This document shows positions 27,468 through 35,688 of a stretch of 64,000 nucleotides of DNA, in pieces. Source of the stretch: Alloyangia pacifica (GTDB lineage: Bacteria > Pseudomonadota > Alphaproteobacteria > Rhodobacterales > Rhodobacteraceae); assembly GCF_003111685.1 (NCBI RefSeq), contig NZ_CP022190.1:62001-126000 (forward strand), read 5' to 3'. The notes under the pieces were generated by a model. That model was not told the origin of the DNA and made no database searches. It saw only the letters and a program-made list of their open reading frames with translations. The translations under genes were made by a program, and so were the position numbers. The first letter of the stretch is position 1; every line of letters starts with the position of its first letter.

Positions 27468-28183
27468 TGAGCATCCGGCGCAAGTTGCGCATCCCACAGC
27501 GCTCGGGAAAAGGCTTTGCGCAGAGGGCTTCCGGTCCCGGCAAATGCGGCTTTCGGCGCCGTTTCGACCTGCCTGCCCTCTCGCAGGATGACGATACGTG
27601 ACGCGATCCTCACCAGACCGATCAGGTCGTGCGAAATCACCATTACCCCTCGCCCGGCAGCAGCCAGATCGGCCAGCAGCGACAGGACGCGGGCCGCGGC
27701 GGCCTCGTCCAGCCCGACCGTCGGTTCGTCGGCGATGATCCAGTCCGCGCCTGTGGCCAGTGCCGTGGCCAGAAGCACGCGGCGCGCCATGCCGCCCGAC
27801 AGCTCGTGCGGGTAGAACCGGGCCGTGTCCGGCGGCAAGCCGACACTGGCCAGCGCGCCAGTCACGTCGGCGGATCGCTCTGCAAGGCGGGCGAACCGCT
27901 GGATCTGGCGGCCGACCCGCGCCAGCGGATCCAGCGCATCCAGCCGCTGCGGGGCCAGTGCGATCGTCCGGGGGCGGACTGGATTGCCTGCAATGGTGAT
28001 GTGGCCTGTCCGGATGGCGTTCGGCGGCAATGCTCCGACCAGAGCCTCGGCGACGAGGCTCTTGCCCGCGCCGGAGGTGCCGGTCAGCCCGACGACCTCG
28101 CCGCGATCCAGCGACAGGGATACGCCCTCCAGAACCGGGCCGGTCGGAAAGGTCACAGTCAGGTCTTCGATCCTCAGGGTCAT
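27461..28183 (-). CDS. nikD: Nickel-type ABC transporter ATP-binding protein (NikD position)
   Basis: ABC ATPase of 240 residues with Walker A GTSGAGKSLVAEAL, signature LSGGMARRVLLATAL and Walker B WIIADEPTVGLD. Its start overlaps the nikC stop by 4 bp (ATGA). With NikE it powers the NikBC permease. Confidence 0.87.
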   Translation of the reverse strand: MTLRIEDLTVTFPTGPVLEGVSLSLDRGEVVGLTGTSGAGKSLVAEALVGALPPNAIRTGHITIAGNPVRPRTIALAPQRLDALDPLARVGRQIQRFARLAERSADVTGALASVGLPPDTARFYPHELSGGMARRVLLATALATGADWIIADEPTVGLDEAAAARVLSLLADLAAAGRGVMVISHDLIGLVRIASRIVILREGRQVETAPKAAFAGTGSPLRKAFSRALWDAQLAPDAQC

Positions 28184-29037
28184 GCCATGCCTCCCGCCGG
28201 ATCCGACAGCTGGCGCAATGCCTCGCCGAACCGTTCAAAGGCCAGGGCGACCAGCATCAGACCAAGGCCGGGCGCGGCGGCAACCCACCAGTGGCCCGCC
28301 ATGATCTCTCGCAGGCTTTCGGACAGCATCACCCCGATCGACGGCAGGTGCGGTTCGATCCCGAGGCCGATGAAGCTGAGCCCTGCCTCGTGCAGGATCG
28401 CATGGGGGAAGATCAAGATGAAACCGGCGACGATTTGCGGCACGAGGTGCGGCACGAGGTGATGCCGGGCGACCCAGCTCCGCGACCGTCCCAGCGCGCG
28501 CGAGGTTGCCACGTACTCCGACGCGGCGATCGTCTGTGCCTCGTGTCGCAGGACGCGCGCGAGGCGCGGCCAGTGGGTCAGCGCCACTGCGACGATCACA
28601 CCTGTCGTGCCACCGCCCGTGGCAAAGGCAACCATGATCAGCAGCACGAAGTGCGGCAGTCCGAGCGCCAGTTCCGTCAGCACCCCGACCGCGTGATCGG
28701 TGACGCGCCCGAAGGTCGCCGCCAGCCCCAGCACCATCGCCACGAGGGTCGATGCGCCCGCCGCCAGAAGCCCGACCTGCACGCTTTGCGCAAGGGCTGC
28801 CAGGGTGCGGGCGGCGATGTCGCGACCCAGCAGGTCGGTGCCCATCAGATGCGTCCGCTGTGGTGGCAGCGCACGTGCGGCCGCGTCGACCGACAGGGCA
28901 CCATCGGGCAGCAGCGCCGCCCCCAGCAGCACCGTGCCCAGCAGCACCAGCGCGACGAGACCCTGTCGTTGCGCCCGGCGCTCCGGACGCCGTCGGCCCG
29001 TGGGCACGACCAGGGTGCGCTCGGCCGAGTTGCTCAT
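28180..29037 (-). CDS. nikC: Nickel-type ABC transporter permease (NikC position)
   Basis: A 285-residue DppC/NikC-type inner-membrane permease. The N-terminal segment has LMGTDLLGRDIAARTLAAL, typical of the family; the EAA-like loop is ASEYVATSRALGRSRSWVAR. The start at 29037 overlaps the nikB stop (ATGA). The frame is open further upstream to 29517, but that extension lies inside nikB. Confidence 0.88.
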   Translation of the reverse strand: MSNSAERTLVVPTGRRRPERRAQRQGLVALVLLGTVLLGAALLPDGALSVDAAARALPPQRTHLMGTDLLGRDIAARTLAALAQSVQVGLLAAGASTLVAMVLGLAATFGRVTDHAVGVLTELALGLPHFVLLIMVAFATGGGTTGVIVAVALTHWPRLARVLRHEAQTIAASEYVATSRALGRSRSWVARHHLVPHLVPQIVAGFILIFPHAILHEAGLSFIGLGIEPHLPSIGVMLSESLREIMAGHWWVAAAPGLGLMLVALAFERFGEALRQLSDPAGGMA

Positions 29038-30017
29038 GCGGGACGCCTCAGTCGCGGGTCGGCCAGACGGGCGGCGATGTCGGCCAGTAGGTTGCCCGCG
29101 AAGACAAACAGCAGCGTCGCCAGCCCGATCCCCATCAGAAGCGGCGCGTCTGCCCCCGTCGCCGCGCGCACGGTGGCCTGCCCCAGGCCTGGCCAGGCGA
29201 AGACGGCCTCGGCCAGAACCGAGCCGCCGAAGATCTCTCCCGCTCCGGCGAGGTGCAGGGTCAGCGCGACCCCGGCCGCGTGGCGCAGGCCGGGTCCAAG
29301 AGCCATGCGCAGGGGCGTGGCCCCATGGGTCGCAAGGTGGTGCGCGGCGGGGCTTTTGAGGAAGGCGATCAAGCTTTGCCGGGTGTGCAGCACCAGCGGC
29401 GCAATGCCCACGACCGATAGGGTGACGACCGGCAGGACCATGTGACGCCAGCGATCCGCCAGAGTGACCTCGGTGGCCAGTTGACCGGGAGGCGTCGCGC
29501 AGCAGGCGGGCAGCCAACCCAGCCCGACGGCAAAAACGGCGACCAGCAGGATTGCCACCCAGAATCCCGGGCTTGCCGCCAAGGCAACGGCAAGCGTGCG
29601 GATCACCCGGTCGGGCCAGCGCCCGCGCATCGCAGCCGCCGTCAGGCCCAACAGAGTGCCCAGCACGAAGGACAGCACAAAGGCCAGCCCGACCAGCGCC
29701 AGCGAGGCAGGCAGGCGCGTGGCGATGACCTGCATCACGGGCGCGTTGAAGGTGATGGATTGCCCCAAGTCACCCTTTGTCAGCTGACCGAGCCAGCTGG
29801 CAAATCGTTTGGCTGCCGGTTGGTCCAGACCCCAGGCGGCGGCGATGGCGTCGCGCTGCTCCGGGCCGATCTGCGAGCTGCGGCCGCCGACATAGGCTTG
29901 CACCGGGTCAATCGGGGCAAGCGAGATCAGCGTGAACAGCCCGACTGCCGCCAGCGGCAGCAGCCAGGTCAGCCGGACCAGGCGTCCGGCCAGCAGGTTC
30001 GGCAGCCATGCCCTCAC
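29034..30017 (-). CDS. nikB: Nickel-type ABC transporter permease (NikB position)
   Basis: A 327-residue DppB/NikB-type permease. An N-terminal membrane helix (LTWLLPLAAVGLFTLISLAP) is followed by a periplasmic stretch and five more helices. FAWPGLGQATVRA near the C-terminus is a family hallmark. I take the GTG at 30017, which overlaps the nikA stop as GTGA; an ATG-led extension from 30107 would lie inside nikA. Confidence 0.87.
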   Translation of the reverse strand: MRAWLPNLLAGRLVRLTWLLPLAAVGLFTLISLAPIDPVQAYVGGRSSQIGPEQRDAIAAAWGLDQPAAKRFASWLGQLTKGDLGQSITFNAPVMQVIATRLPASLALVGLAFVLSFVLGTLLGLTAAAMRGRWPDRVIRTLAVALAASPGFWVAILLVAVFAVGLGWLPACCATPPGQLATEVTLADRWRHMVLPVVTLSVVGIAPLVLHTRQSLIAFLKSPAAHHLATHGATPLRMALGPGLRHAAGVALTLHLAGAGEIFGGSVLAEAVFAWPGLGQATVRAATGADAPLLMGIGLATLLFVFAGNLLADIAARLADPRLRRPA

Positions 30018-31579
30018 TCGCAGGTCCAGCGCCAGGACGGCAGATCGTGGGTGATGGGAAAACCGTGGCCATGGGGGTGGATCTGAAGCGGCCCCAGGTC
30101 CAGGCAATCAGAGACCCAGTAGGAATGTTCGAGGTTGACCATCCAGGCCCATGTTGCATCGCCCTTGGGTCCGAAACCCGTCTCGCCGTCCCAGGCCGCT
30201 GCCTTCCACTCGCCAAGAGATGCGCCAAAGCTGCTCGCGGCCTCGGCAGCCTCGAGGCGCGCATCGACAGCCGGGTTCGCATAGTGACCGGTGTTGTAAT
30301 AGTCGACACCGGCATAGTCGCCATGGTGCAGGTAGAAAAGCTCGGAGGGGTCATGCGCGCCCCAGCCGAGCACGACGACCTGCGAATGCATCAGCGCCCC
30401 GATCTCATCCCAGCTGCTGCCCGTCGGCTGGGCGTCGATGCCGATGCCGCGCAACTGTTCCGACGCGCCCAGAGCCAGCGCCTGGCGCGTGCTGTCGCTG
30501 GCGGGGTAAAGCACCCGGAACGCGGCGCGCAGACCGGCCTTCTCGCGGATGTCGTCCCCGTCGGTATCGCGCCATCCCGCCGCCTCCAGCGTGGCCATCG
30601 CGGCGGTCGGGTCATTTCCGGGGATCGCGGCCTCGGGGTTGTCCCAAGGCAGGCCGTCAGCGGGACCCATGGCAGGGCGACCGTGACCGTTCAAGGCCAG
30701 CGCCACCAGCGCCTCGCGGTCGAGGGCCTGGTTCACCGCGACACGAATGGCCCTGTCCGCCGTCACATCGTTTCCGATTGGCGTGCCCGCATCGGTCGTG
30801 GCGCCAGTGTCGGGCAGCATCGGGAAAGCCAGCCCCCGGTTGTCGACCGTCTCGACATGAAGCACGGCCAGTCCCGAGGGGGCAGCATCCGCCATGGATG
30901 GCGGCACGGCCACGACGTCCGCTGCGCCCGTCCGTGCCAGCGCCTGCCCGGCCTCTTCCGAGCCGAAGACAAAGCTGACACGCTCGAAGGCGATCTCGCC
31001 ACCATGCCAATAGGGGTTCGGTTCGACCAGCAACTGCTCGCCCTCGCGCCATTCGACCATCTGGAAAGGCCCGGAGCCCACAGGCTGCCGGGCATAGCCT
31101 TCACCATAAGTCGCAGCCGGCACGACGCCGAGCGTGGCAAGGCGCGAGACGAAGGTGATCCGCGGTTCGGTCAGTTCCAGCTCGACTGTCAATTCATCAA
31201 GGGCGCGGGCTTCCTTCAGAACGGTCAGGTCGGCCAGCCCACCGGCCGCTCTGGCCGTGTTGTAGGTAAATGCGACATCCTCGGCCGTCAGCGGCGTTCC
31301 GTCCGAGAACCTGGCGTCGCCGCGGAGGCGCAGCCGCCAGACACGCCCATCTTCCGACAGGGTCCAGTCGGTCGCGAGGTCCCCAACCAGAGTGAGCTCG
31401 GCATCGTAGCGCAGCAGGGTCGACTGAAAGAGCGGGTTGCCATAGTGGCCCCAACCCATGATCGGATCGAAGCCGCCGTCGGGCTCGCCGCCGATCGCCA
31501 GCACAAGAGGCCGCGCTTCGGAGGGCGCAGGCATCAGAAGCGACGCTGCGAGTGCGAGGAGTTTCAGTGGACGGATCAT
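30014..31579 (-). CDS. nikA: Nickel-type ABC transporter substrate-binding protein (NikA-like)
   Basis: A periplasmic SBP_bac_5 (cluster C) protein of 521 residues with an N-terminal signal peptide (cut after SEA). Family motifs are WTLSEDGRVWRLRLRGDARF, SDGTPLTAEDVAFTYNTA and PVGSGPFQMVEW. The C-terminal part is His-rich (LQIHPHGHGFPITHDLPSW). A NikR-type operator lies just upstream and nikR is divergent, so nickel or a nickel chelate is the expected cargo. Cobalt or another chelated metal remains possible because the partner NikR is atypical. Confidence 0.87.
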   Translation of the reverse strand: MIRPLKLLALAASLLMPAPSEARPLVLAIGGEPDGGFDPIMGWGHYGNPLFQSTLLRYDAELTLVGDLATDWTLSEDGRVWRLRLRGDARFSDGTPLTAEDVAFTYNTARAAGGLADLTVLKEARALDELTVELELTEPRITFVSRLATLGVVPAATYGEGYARQPVGSGPFQMVEWREGEQLLVEPNPYWHGGEIAFERVSFVFGSEEAGQALARTGAADVVAVPPSMADAAPSGLAVLHVETVDNRGLAFPMLPDTGATTDAGTPIGNDVTADRAIRVAVNQALDREALVALALNGHGRPAMGPADGLPWDNPEAAIPGNDPTAAMATLEAAGWRDTDGDDIREKAGLRAAFRVLYPASDSTRQALALGASEQLRGIGIDAQPTGSSWDEIGALMHSQVVVLGWGAHDPSELFYLHHGDYAGVDYYNTGHYANPAVDARLEAAEAASSFGASLGEWKAAAWDGETGFGPKGDATWAWMVNLEHSYWVSDCLDLGPLQIHPHGHGFPITHDLPSWRWTCE

Positions 31580-31590
31580 GGCGCCTTTGA

Positions 31591-31618
31591 GTATGAAAAA
31601 CTTTGCGATATTTCATAC
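31591..31618. promoter_or_regulatory. NikR operator, GTATGA-N16-TCATAC
   Basis: GTATGA (31,591-31,596) and TCATAC (31,613-31,618) are separated by exactly 16 bases, the same half-sites and spacing as the E. coli NikR operator. It is 12 bp upstream of the nikA start and about 90 bp from nikR, so it can control nikABCDE and possibly nikR itself. Confidence 0.92.
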
Positions 31619-31704
31619 TCTGGCTCTCGGCAGTGTAAAGTGCCAGCCCGCTTGCGCCTCGGTTTCTTAGCGCGGATGCTTGGTGCATCAGCACGGAGAG
31701 CGCC

Positions 31705-32172
31705 ATGCAACGGATCACGATCGCAATAGAAGACGACCTACTGGCCGAGCTGGACCGGCACATGGAACGGTCTGGCGCCACCAACAGGTCGGAGGCGATC
31801 CGGGACCTGATGCGCCGTGCCCTGACACGCAACGCTCCCCAGGAGGCGGATTGCATCGGGATTGTCAGCTATGCTCTGGACCTCGCGACCCGGGATCTGG
31901 GGCGCCGCGTCCCCCAAACCCGCCACTCCCGTCACGACCAGGCCATCGCGGCCTTGTCGGTGCCGCTCGACCACACGAATGCCATGGAGGTGACCGTGAT
32001 GCGCGGCCGGGTGGAAGATGTGGAGGATTATGCGCATGGTCTCTTCGCCGAACGGGGAATTCGTCACGGCCATCTGTCCCTGGTGCCGCTGGAAGATGTC
32101 CAGCAAATCCACCAGCACGGCATAAGCGAACCGCACATGCACAGCCACCTGAAGATCAAGGATGGGTTCTGA
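31705..32172 (+). CDS. nikR: NikR-family ribbon-helix-helix regulator, nickel ligands mostly replaced
   Basis: A 155-residue protein with an N-terminal ribbon-helix-helix domain (RITIAIEDDLLAELDRHM, then SEAIRDLMRRAL) and a C-terminal ACT-like domain (YALDLATRDLGRRVPQTRH; RGIRHGHLSLVPLED). Aligned to E. coli NikR, the ligand H76 is kept (H74 here), but H87 is Ser85, H89 is Pro87 and C95 is Ala93. The C-terminal tail adds His136, 138, 144, 146 and 148 (HQHGISEPHMHSH). It is divergent from nikABCDE, with the canonical operator between. The sensing metal is therefore uncertain. Confidence 0.9.
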   Translation: MQRITIAIEDDLLAELDRHMERSGATNRSEAIRDLMRRALTRNAPQEADCIGIVSYALDLATRDLGRRVPQTRHSRHDQAIAALSVPLDHTNAMEVTVMRGRVEDVEDYAHGLFAERGIRHGHLSLVPLEDVQQIHQHGISEPHMHSHLKIKDGF

Positions 32173-32370
32173 ATTGAGAAACTTGGCCCAAGGCTGAGAT
32201 TCGCGCCCGACCTTCTGGCGGTGGCCATCTACGTGGCTCAGGCGCGCGGCGCGGGGGCAGAGTCGGCGCAGACGCAGCCCTCTGATGGCTGATCGACCGC
32301 TCGGCAAAGCTCCCGGAGAATGCGGGCACGGAGCAATCTCTCCTGATGCGGCGATCACATGCTTGCGGTG

Positions 32371-32385
32371 TGTTATGATATAACG
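32371..32385. promoter_or_regulatory. Zur-like operator TGTTATGATATAACG
   Basis: The core GTTAT-GAT-ATAAC is a perfect 5-3-5 dyad, 57 bp before the ABC substrate-binding gene. It closely resembles the centre of the E. coli Zur site (TGTTATAnTATAACA). Binding by Zur is inference; other Fur-family proteins are possible. Confidence 0.55.
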
Positions 32386-32441
32386 TAATGGCCTGACGAC
32401 GCCTTCGGGCCGAGGTTCTATTGCACAAAGGTCTCCCTCCG

Positions 32442-33947
32442 ATGACAAAAATTCCTGCGCTCGCTGCAGCTCTGATGCTCTCGGTTCCGGCGCTTGCCGC
32501 CGCAGAGCCGGGCCGCCCGCTGACCGTGGCGGCACAGTTCGAGATCAAGGGCGCAGAGCCCTCGACCAGCGGCTACATCTTCACCCGCATGGGGATCACC
32601 GAAACCCTCGTCGATGCGGACGCAGAGGGCAATCTGGTGCCGGGGCTCGCCACCGGCTGGCAGGTGTCCGAGGGCGGGCTGAACTGGAGCTTCACGTTGC
32701 GCCCCGGCGTGAGCTTCCACGATGGCAGCCCGATGGATGCCGAGGCGGTGCTCAACGCGCTGACCATTGCCCGCGCCAAGCCCGGCCCGCTGGCCTCGCT
32801 GCCGATTTCGGGCATGACGGCCGAAGACGGCGCGCTGGTGATCACGCTGACCGAGCCGAGCGCGGCGCTTCCCGCCTATCTCGCCGAGTTCCGTTCGCAG
32901 ATCATGGCGCCCGCCGCCTATGACGCCGACGGACAGGGGATCGCCGTCATCGGCACCGGCCCCTACCGTGTGACAAATCTTACGCCGCCGCTGTCGCTCG
33001 ATGCCAGTGCCTTCGAAGGCTACTGGGGGGCGCAGCCGCGTATCGCCGAGGTTGCCTATGATGCGGTCAGCCGGGTCGAGACGCGCGCTCTGATGGCGCA
33101 GTCGGGCGATGCGAATTTCGTGTTCGGCCTCGATCCCGCCTCGGTGGCGCGCCTGGGGATGTCGGACGCGGTCGAGGTGCATTCGGTTGCGATCCCGCGC
33201 ACGCTGCTGCTGAAGGTCAACGCAGGTCACCCCTTCCTGAACACGCCCGAGGCGCGCAGGGCGCTGAGCCTCGCCATCGACCGCGACGGCATCGCCAAGG
33301 CCGTGCTGCGCTATCCCGAGGGCGCCGACCAGCTCTTCCCGCCGTCGGTCTCGGCCTGGCACAGCGACAGCGTAGAACCCTTGGGCTACGATCCCGAGGC
33401 CGCCAAGGCGCTGCTCGAGGGGCTGGGGTGGCGCGCCGGATCCGATGGTATTCTGGCCAAGAACGGCGCGCGTTTTGCCCTGACGCTGACCACCTATCCC
33501 GACCGTCCCGAGCTGCCGCTGGTCTCAGCGGTGCTCGAACAGCAGTTCCGGCAGATCGGCGTCGCGCTGACGATCAATTCCACCAACTCCTCGGAGATCC
33601 CCGCAGGGCATCAGGACGGTTCGCTCGATCTGGGCCTGATCGCGCGGAACTTCTCGCTGATCCCCGATCCCATCGGCACGGTCATGTCCGACTTCGCGCC
33701 GAGCGGCGATTGGGGCGCGATGAATTGGGACAACCCGGAGTTCGTGGAGCTGGTCTCGGGCATCGCGCGCGGCGACGGCGATGACGCGGACCGCACCCAT
33801 GCCGCCGAGATCCTGCAAGGCGAGCTGCCGGTGATCCCGATCGCGTGGTACCAGCAGACGCTTGCGGCAGCGACCGATCTTCGCGGCGTCACCATCGATC
33901 CCTACGAGCGCAGCTTTGGCCTGCAGGATCTGGAGCGGACCGAATGA
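32442..33947 (+). CDS. Nickel/peptide-type ABC transporter substrate-binding protein (second system)
   Basis: A 501-residue periplasmic SBP_bac_5 protein with a signal peptide (cut near LAAA|EPG). Family motifs are LVPGLATGWQVSEGGLNWSF, RPGVSFHDGSPMDAEAVLNA and VIGTGPYRV. The start at 32442 gives a clean signal peptide; a TTG at 32421 in the same frame is less likely. It is the first gene of a tightly coupled SBP-permease-permease-ATPase operon. The substrate could be a metal chelate (the upstream Zur-like box points to zinc), nickel/cobalt, or a peptide. Confidence 0.85.
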   Translation: MTKIPALAAALMLSVPALAAAEPGRPLTVAAQFEIKGAEPSTSGYIFTRMGITETLVDADAEGNLVPGLATGWQVSEGGLNWSFTLRPGVSFHDGSPMDAEAVLNALTIARAKPGPLASLPISGMTAEDGALVITLTEPSAALPAYLAEFRSQIMAPAAYDADGQGIAVIGTGPYRVTNLTPPLSLDASAFEGYWGAQPRIAEVAYDAVSRVETRALMAQSGDANFVFGLDPASVARLGMSDAVEVHSVAIPRTLLLKVNAGHPFLNTPEARRALSLAIDRDGIAKAVLRYPEGADQLFPPSVSAWHSDSVEPLGYDPEAAKALLEGLGWRAGSDGILAKNGARFALTLTTYPDRPELPLVSAVLEQQFRQIGVALTINSTNSSEIPAGHQDGSLDLGLIARNFSLIPDPIGTVMSDFAPSGDWGAMNWDNPEFVELVSGIARGDGDDADRTHAAEILQGELPVIPIAWYQQTLAAATDLRGVTIDPYERSFGLQDLERTE

Positions 33948-34873
33948 AGTCTCTGGTCTCGCGGATCATCCAGGCGGGACTCGTTGCGGTGCTGATCGGC
34001 ACCGCCACATTCGCCATGATGCGCGCGTTGCCCGGCGACATGGCCTGGCGCATCGCGTCGCACCGCTACGGATATGACAATGTCGACGCCGCCGCCGCCG
34101 ATGCGGTGCGCGAGGAGCTGGCGCTCGACGGGCCGGCGCTTCCGGCGCTGCTGCGCTGGCTTGGCGATCTGGCCCGGCTGGACTTCGGCAACTCGCTGGT
34201 CTCGGGCGCGCCGGTGATGGACGAGGTGGTCCACCAGCTTGGCGCCTCGCTGCAGCTTGCCGTTGCGGCGCTGGCGCTGTCGCTGCTGATCGGCCCGCCG
34301 CTCGGCATCCTCGCCGGGCTGCGGCCCGGCGGCCTGCTCGACCGGGGGCTGCTGGTGCTCTCGACGGGGCTGCGGGCGGTGCCGCAGTTCCTGCTGGCGC
34401 TGGTGCTGATCCTGCTGCTGTCGGTCGGGCTCGGCCTTCTGCCCGCCGCTGGACATGGCGCGGCGCGGCATTTCATCCTGCCGACCGTCACCCTCGCGCT
34501 TGGCCTTGCCGCGGTGAACGCGCGGATCGCCCGCGATGCCATGGCGCGCATCGCTGCCATGCCGTTCTGGCGCTTTGCCGAGTGGAAGGGGCTGTCGCGC
34601 CGCCAGGTGCTGTTGCGCCACGGGCTGCGCAACGTCGCGGTGCCGCTGGTGACCTACCTTGGGCTGCAATTTGTCACGCTGGTCGAGGGCGTGGTCATTG
34701 TCGAGTCGGTCTTCGGCTGGCCCGGCATCGGCCACGCGCTGGTGCATGCGATCTTTGCCCGCGACGTGCCGATGGTGCAGGCCACCGCCCTGGTGCTGGG
34801 GCTGGGCTTCGTGCTGGTGAACGCCGGTGTCGATGCCGTGACCCGCACACTCGACCCGAGGGGGCTGGCATGA
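33944..34873 (+). CDS. ABC transporter permease, DppB/NikB type (second system)
   Basis: A 309-residue inner-membrane permease with about six membrane segments. Visible family features are TATFAMMRALPGDMAW at the N-terminus, an EAA-like loop WRFAEWKGLSRRQVLLRHGL, and ESVFGWPGIGHALVHAIFAR near the end. It overlaps the preceding stop by ATGA. Confidence 0.88.
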   Translation: MKSLVSRIIQAGLVAVLIGTATFAMMRALPGDMAWRIASHRYGYDNVDAAAADAVREELALDGPALPALLRWLGDLARLDFGNSLVSGAPVMDEVVHQLGASLQLAVAALALSLLIGPPLGILAGLRPGGLLDRGLLVLSTGLRAVPQFLLALVLILLLSVGLGLLPAAGHGAARHFILPTVTLALGLAAVNARIARDAMARIAAMPFWRFAEWKGLSRRQVLLRHGLRNVAVPLVTYLGLQFVTLVEGVVIVESVFGWPGIGHALVHAIFARDVPMVQATALVLGLGFVLVNAGVDAVTRTLDPRGLA

Positions 34874-35688
34874 CGAGCATCGCGCATCGTCCCGCAGCTC
34901 GCACGGGCTTTGCCTGGGCGCGCAGCCTTGGCGCCGCGCTGGTGGCGCTGGCGCTGGCCTTCGCCATCCTCGGCCCGGTGCTGGTGCCGGGCGATCCCTT
35001 CGCTCAATCCCTGCTCAAGGCATTGGCCGGCCCCGAGGCGGGCGCGCCCTTGGGCTATGACCATCTGGGCCGATCGATCTATCACCGTCTGGCCCATGCG
35101 CTGCGGCTCTCGCCGCTGATCGCTCTGGCGGCGGTTGCCACCGCCGGGGCCTTGGGCCTGACGCTGGGCACGCTCGCCGCGGCGCGGGGCGGCTGGACCG
35201 ACCGCGTGCTGACCACGCTCGCCGATGCGCTGCTGGCGCTGCCCGGCCTGTTGCTGGTGCTCATCGTGCTGGCGATCATGCCCTCGACCGCCACCGGCTT
35301 CTGGCTGGGCCTGTCGCTGGTGCTCTGGGTCGAGTTCTTCCGCCTCACCCGCGCCGCGGTGCGCGACACGCTGGCCTCTCCGGCGGTGCAGGCGACCCGG
35401 CTTCTGGGCTTCGGTCCGGTCTACGTCTTCCGCCGCCACCTCTGGCCGGAGATCGCCCCGATGATGCTGACGGCGGGGGCCTTCGGCATGGCGACGGCCA
35501 TCATGGGCATCGCCGCGCTCGGCTTTGTCAGCGTCGGCATGCGCGCGCCGACGCCCGAGCTTGGCCTGATGATGGTCGAGCTCATGCCATACTGGCAGGA
35601 GGCGCCGCATGCGCTGCTCGCGCCGGTGAGTGCCACCTTCGGCCTGCTGCTGGGCCTCACCCTTCTGGCCGGGAGCCGCGAGACATGA
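34870..35688 (+). CDS. ABC transporter permease, DppC/NikC type (second system)
   Basis: A 272-residue permease partner. LGYDHLGRSIYHRLAHALRL is the DppC-type N-terminal motif; the cytoplasmic loop is VQATRLLGFGPVYVFRRHLW. It starts with an ATGA overlap and itself ends overlapping the ATPase gene by 4 bp. Confidence 0.88.
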   Translation: MTSIAHRPAARTGFAWARSLGAALVALALAFAILGPVLVPGDPFAQSLLKALAGPEAGAPLGYDHLGRSIYHRLAHALRLSPLIALAAVATAGALGLTLGTLAAARGGWTDRVLTTLADALLALPGLLLVLIVLAIMPSTATGFWLGLSLVLWVEFFRLTRAAVRDTLASPAVQATRLLGFGPVYVFRRHLWPEIAPMMLTAGAFGMATAIMGIAALGFVSVGMRAPTPELGLMMVELMPYWQEAPHALLAPVSATFGLLLGLTLLAGSRET

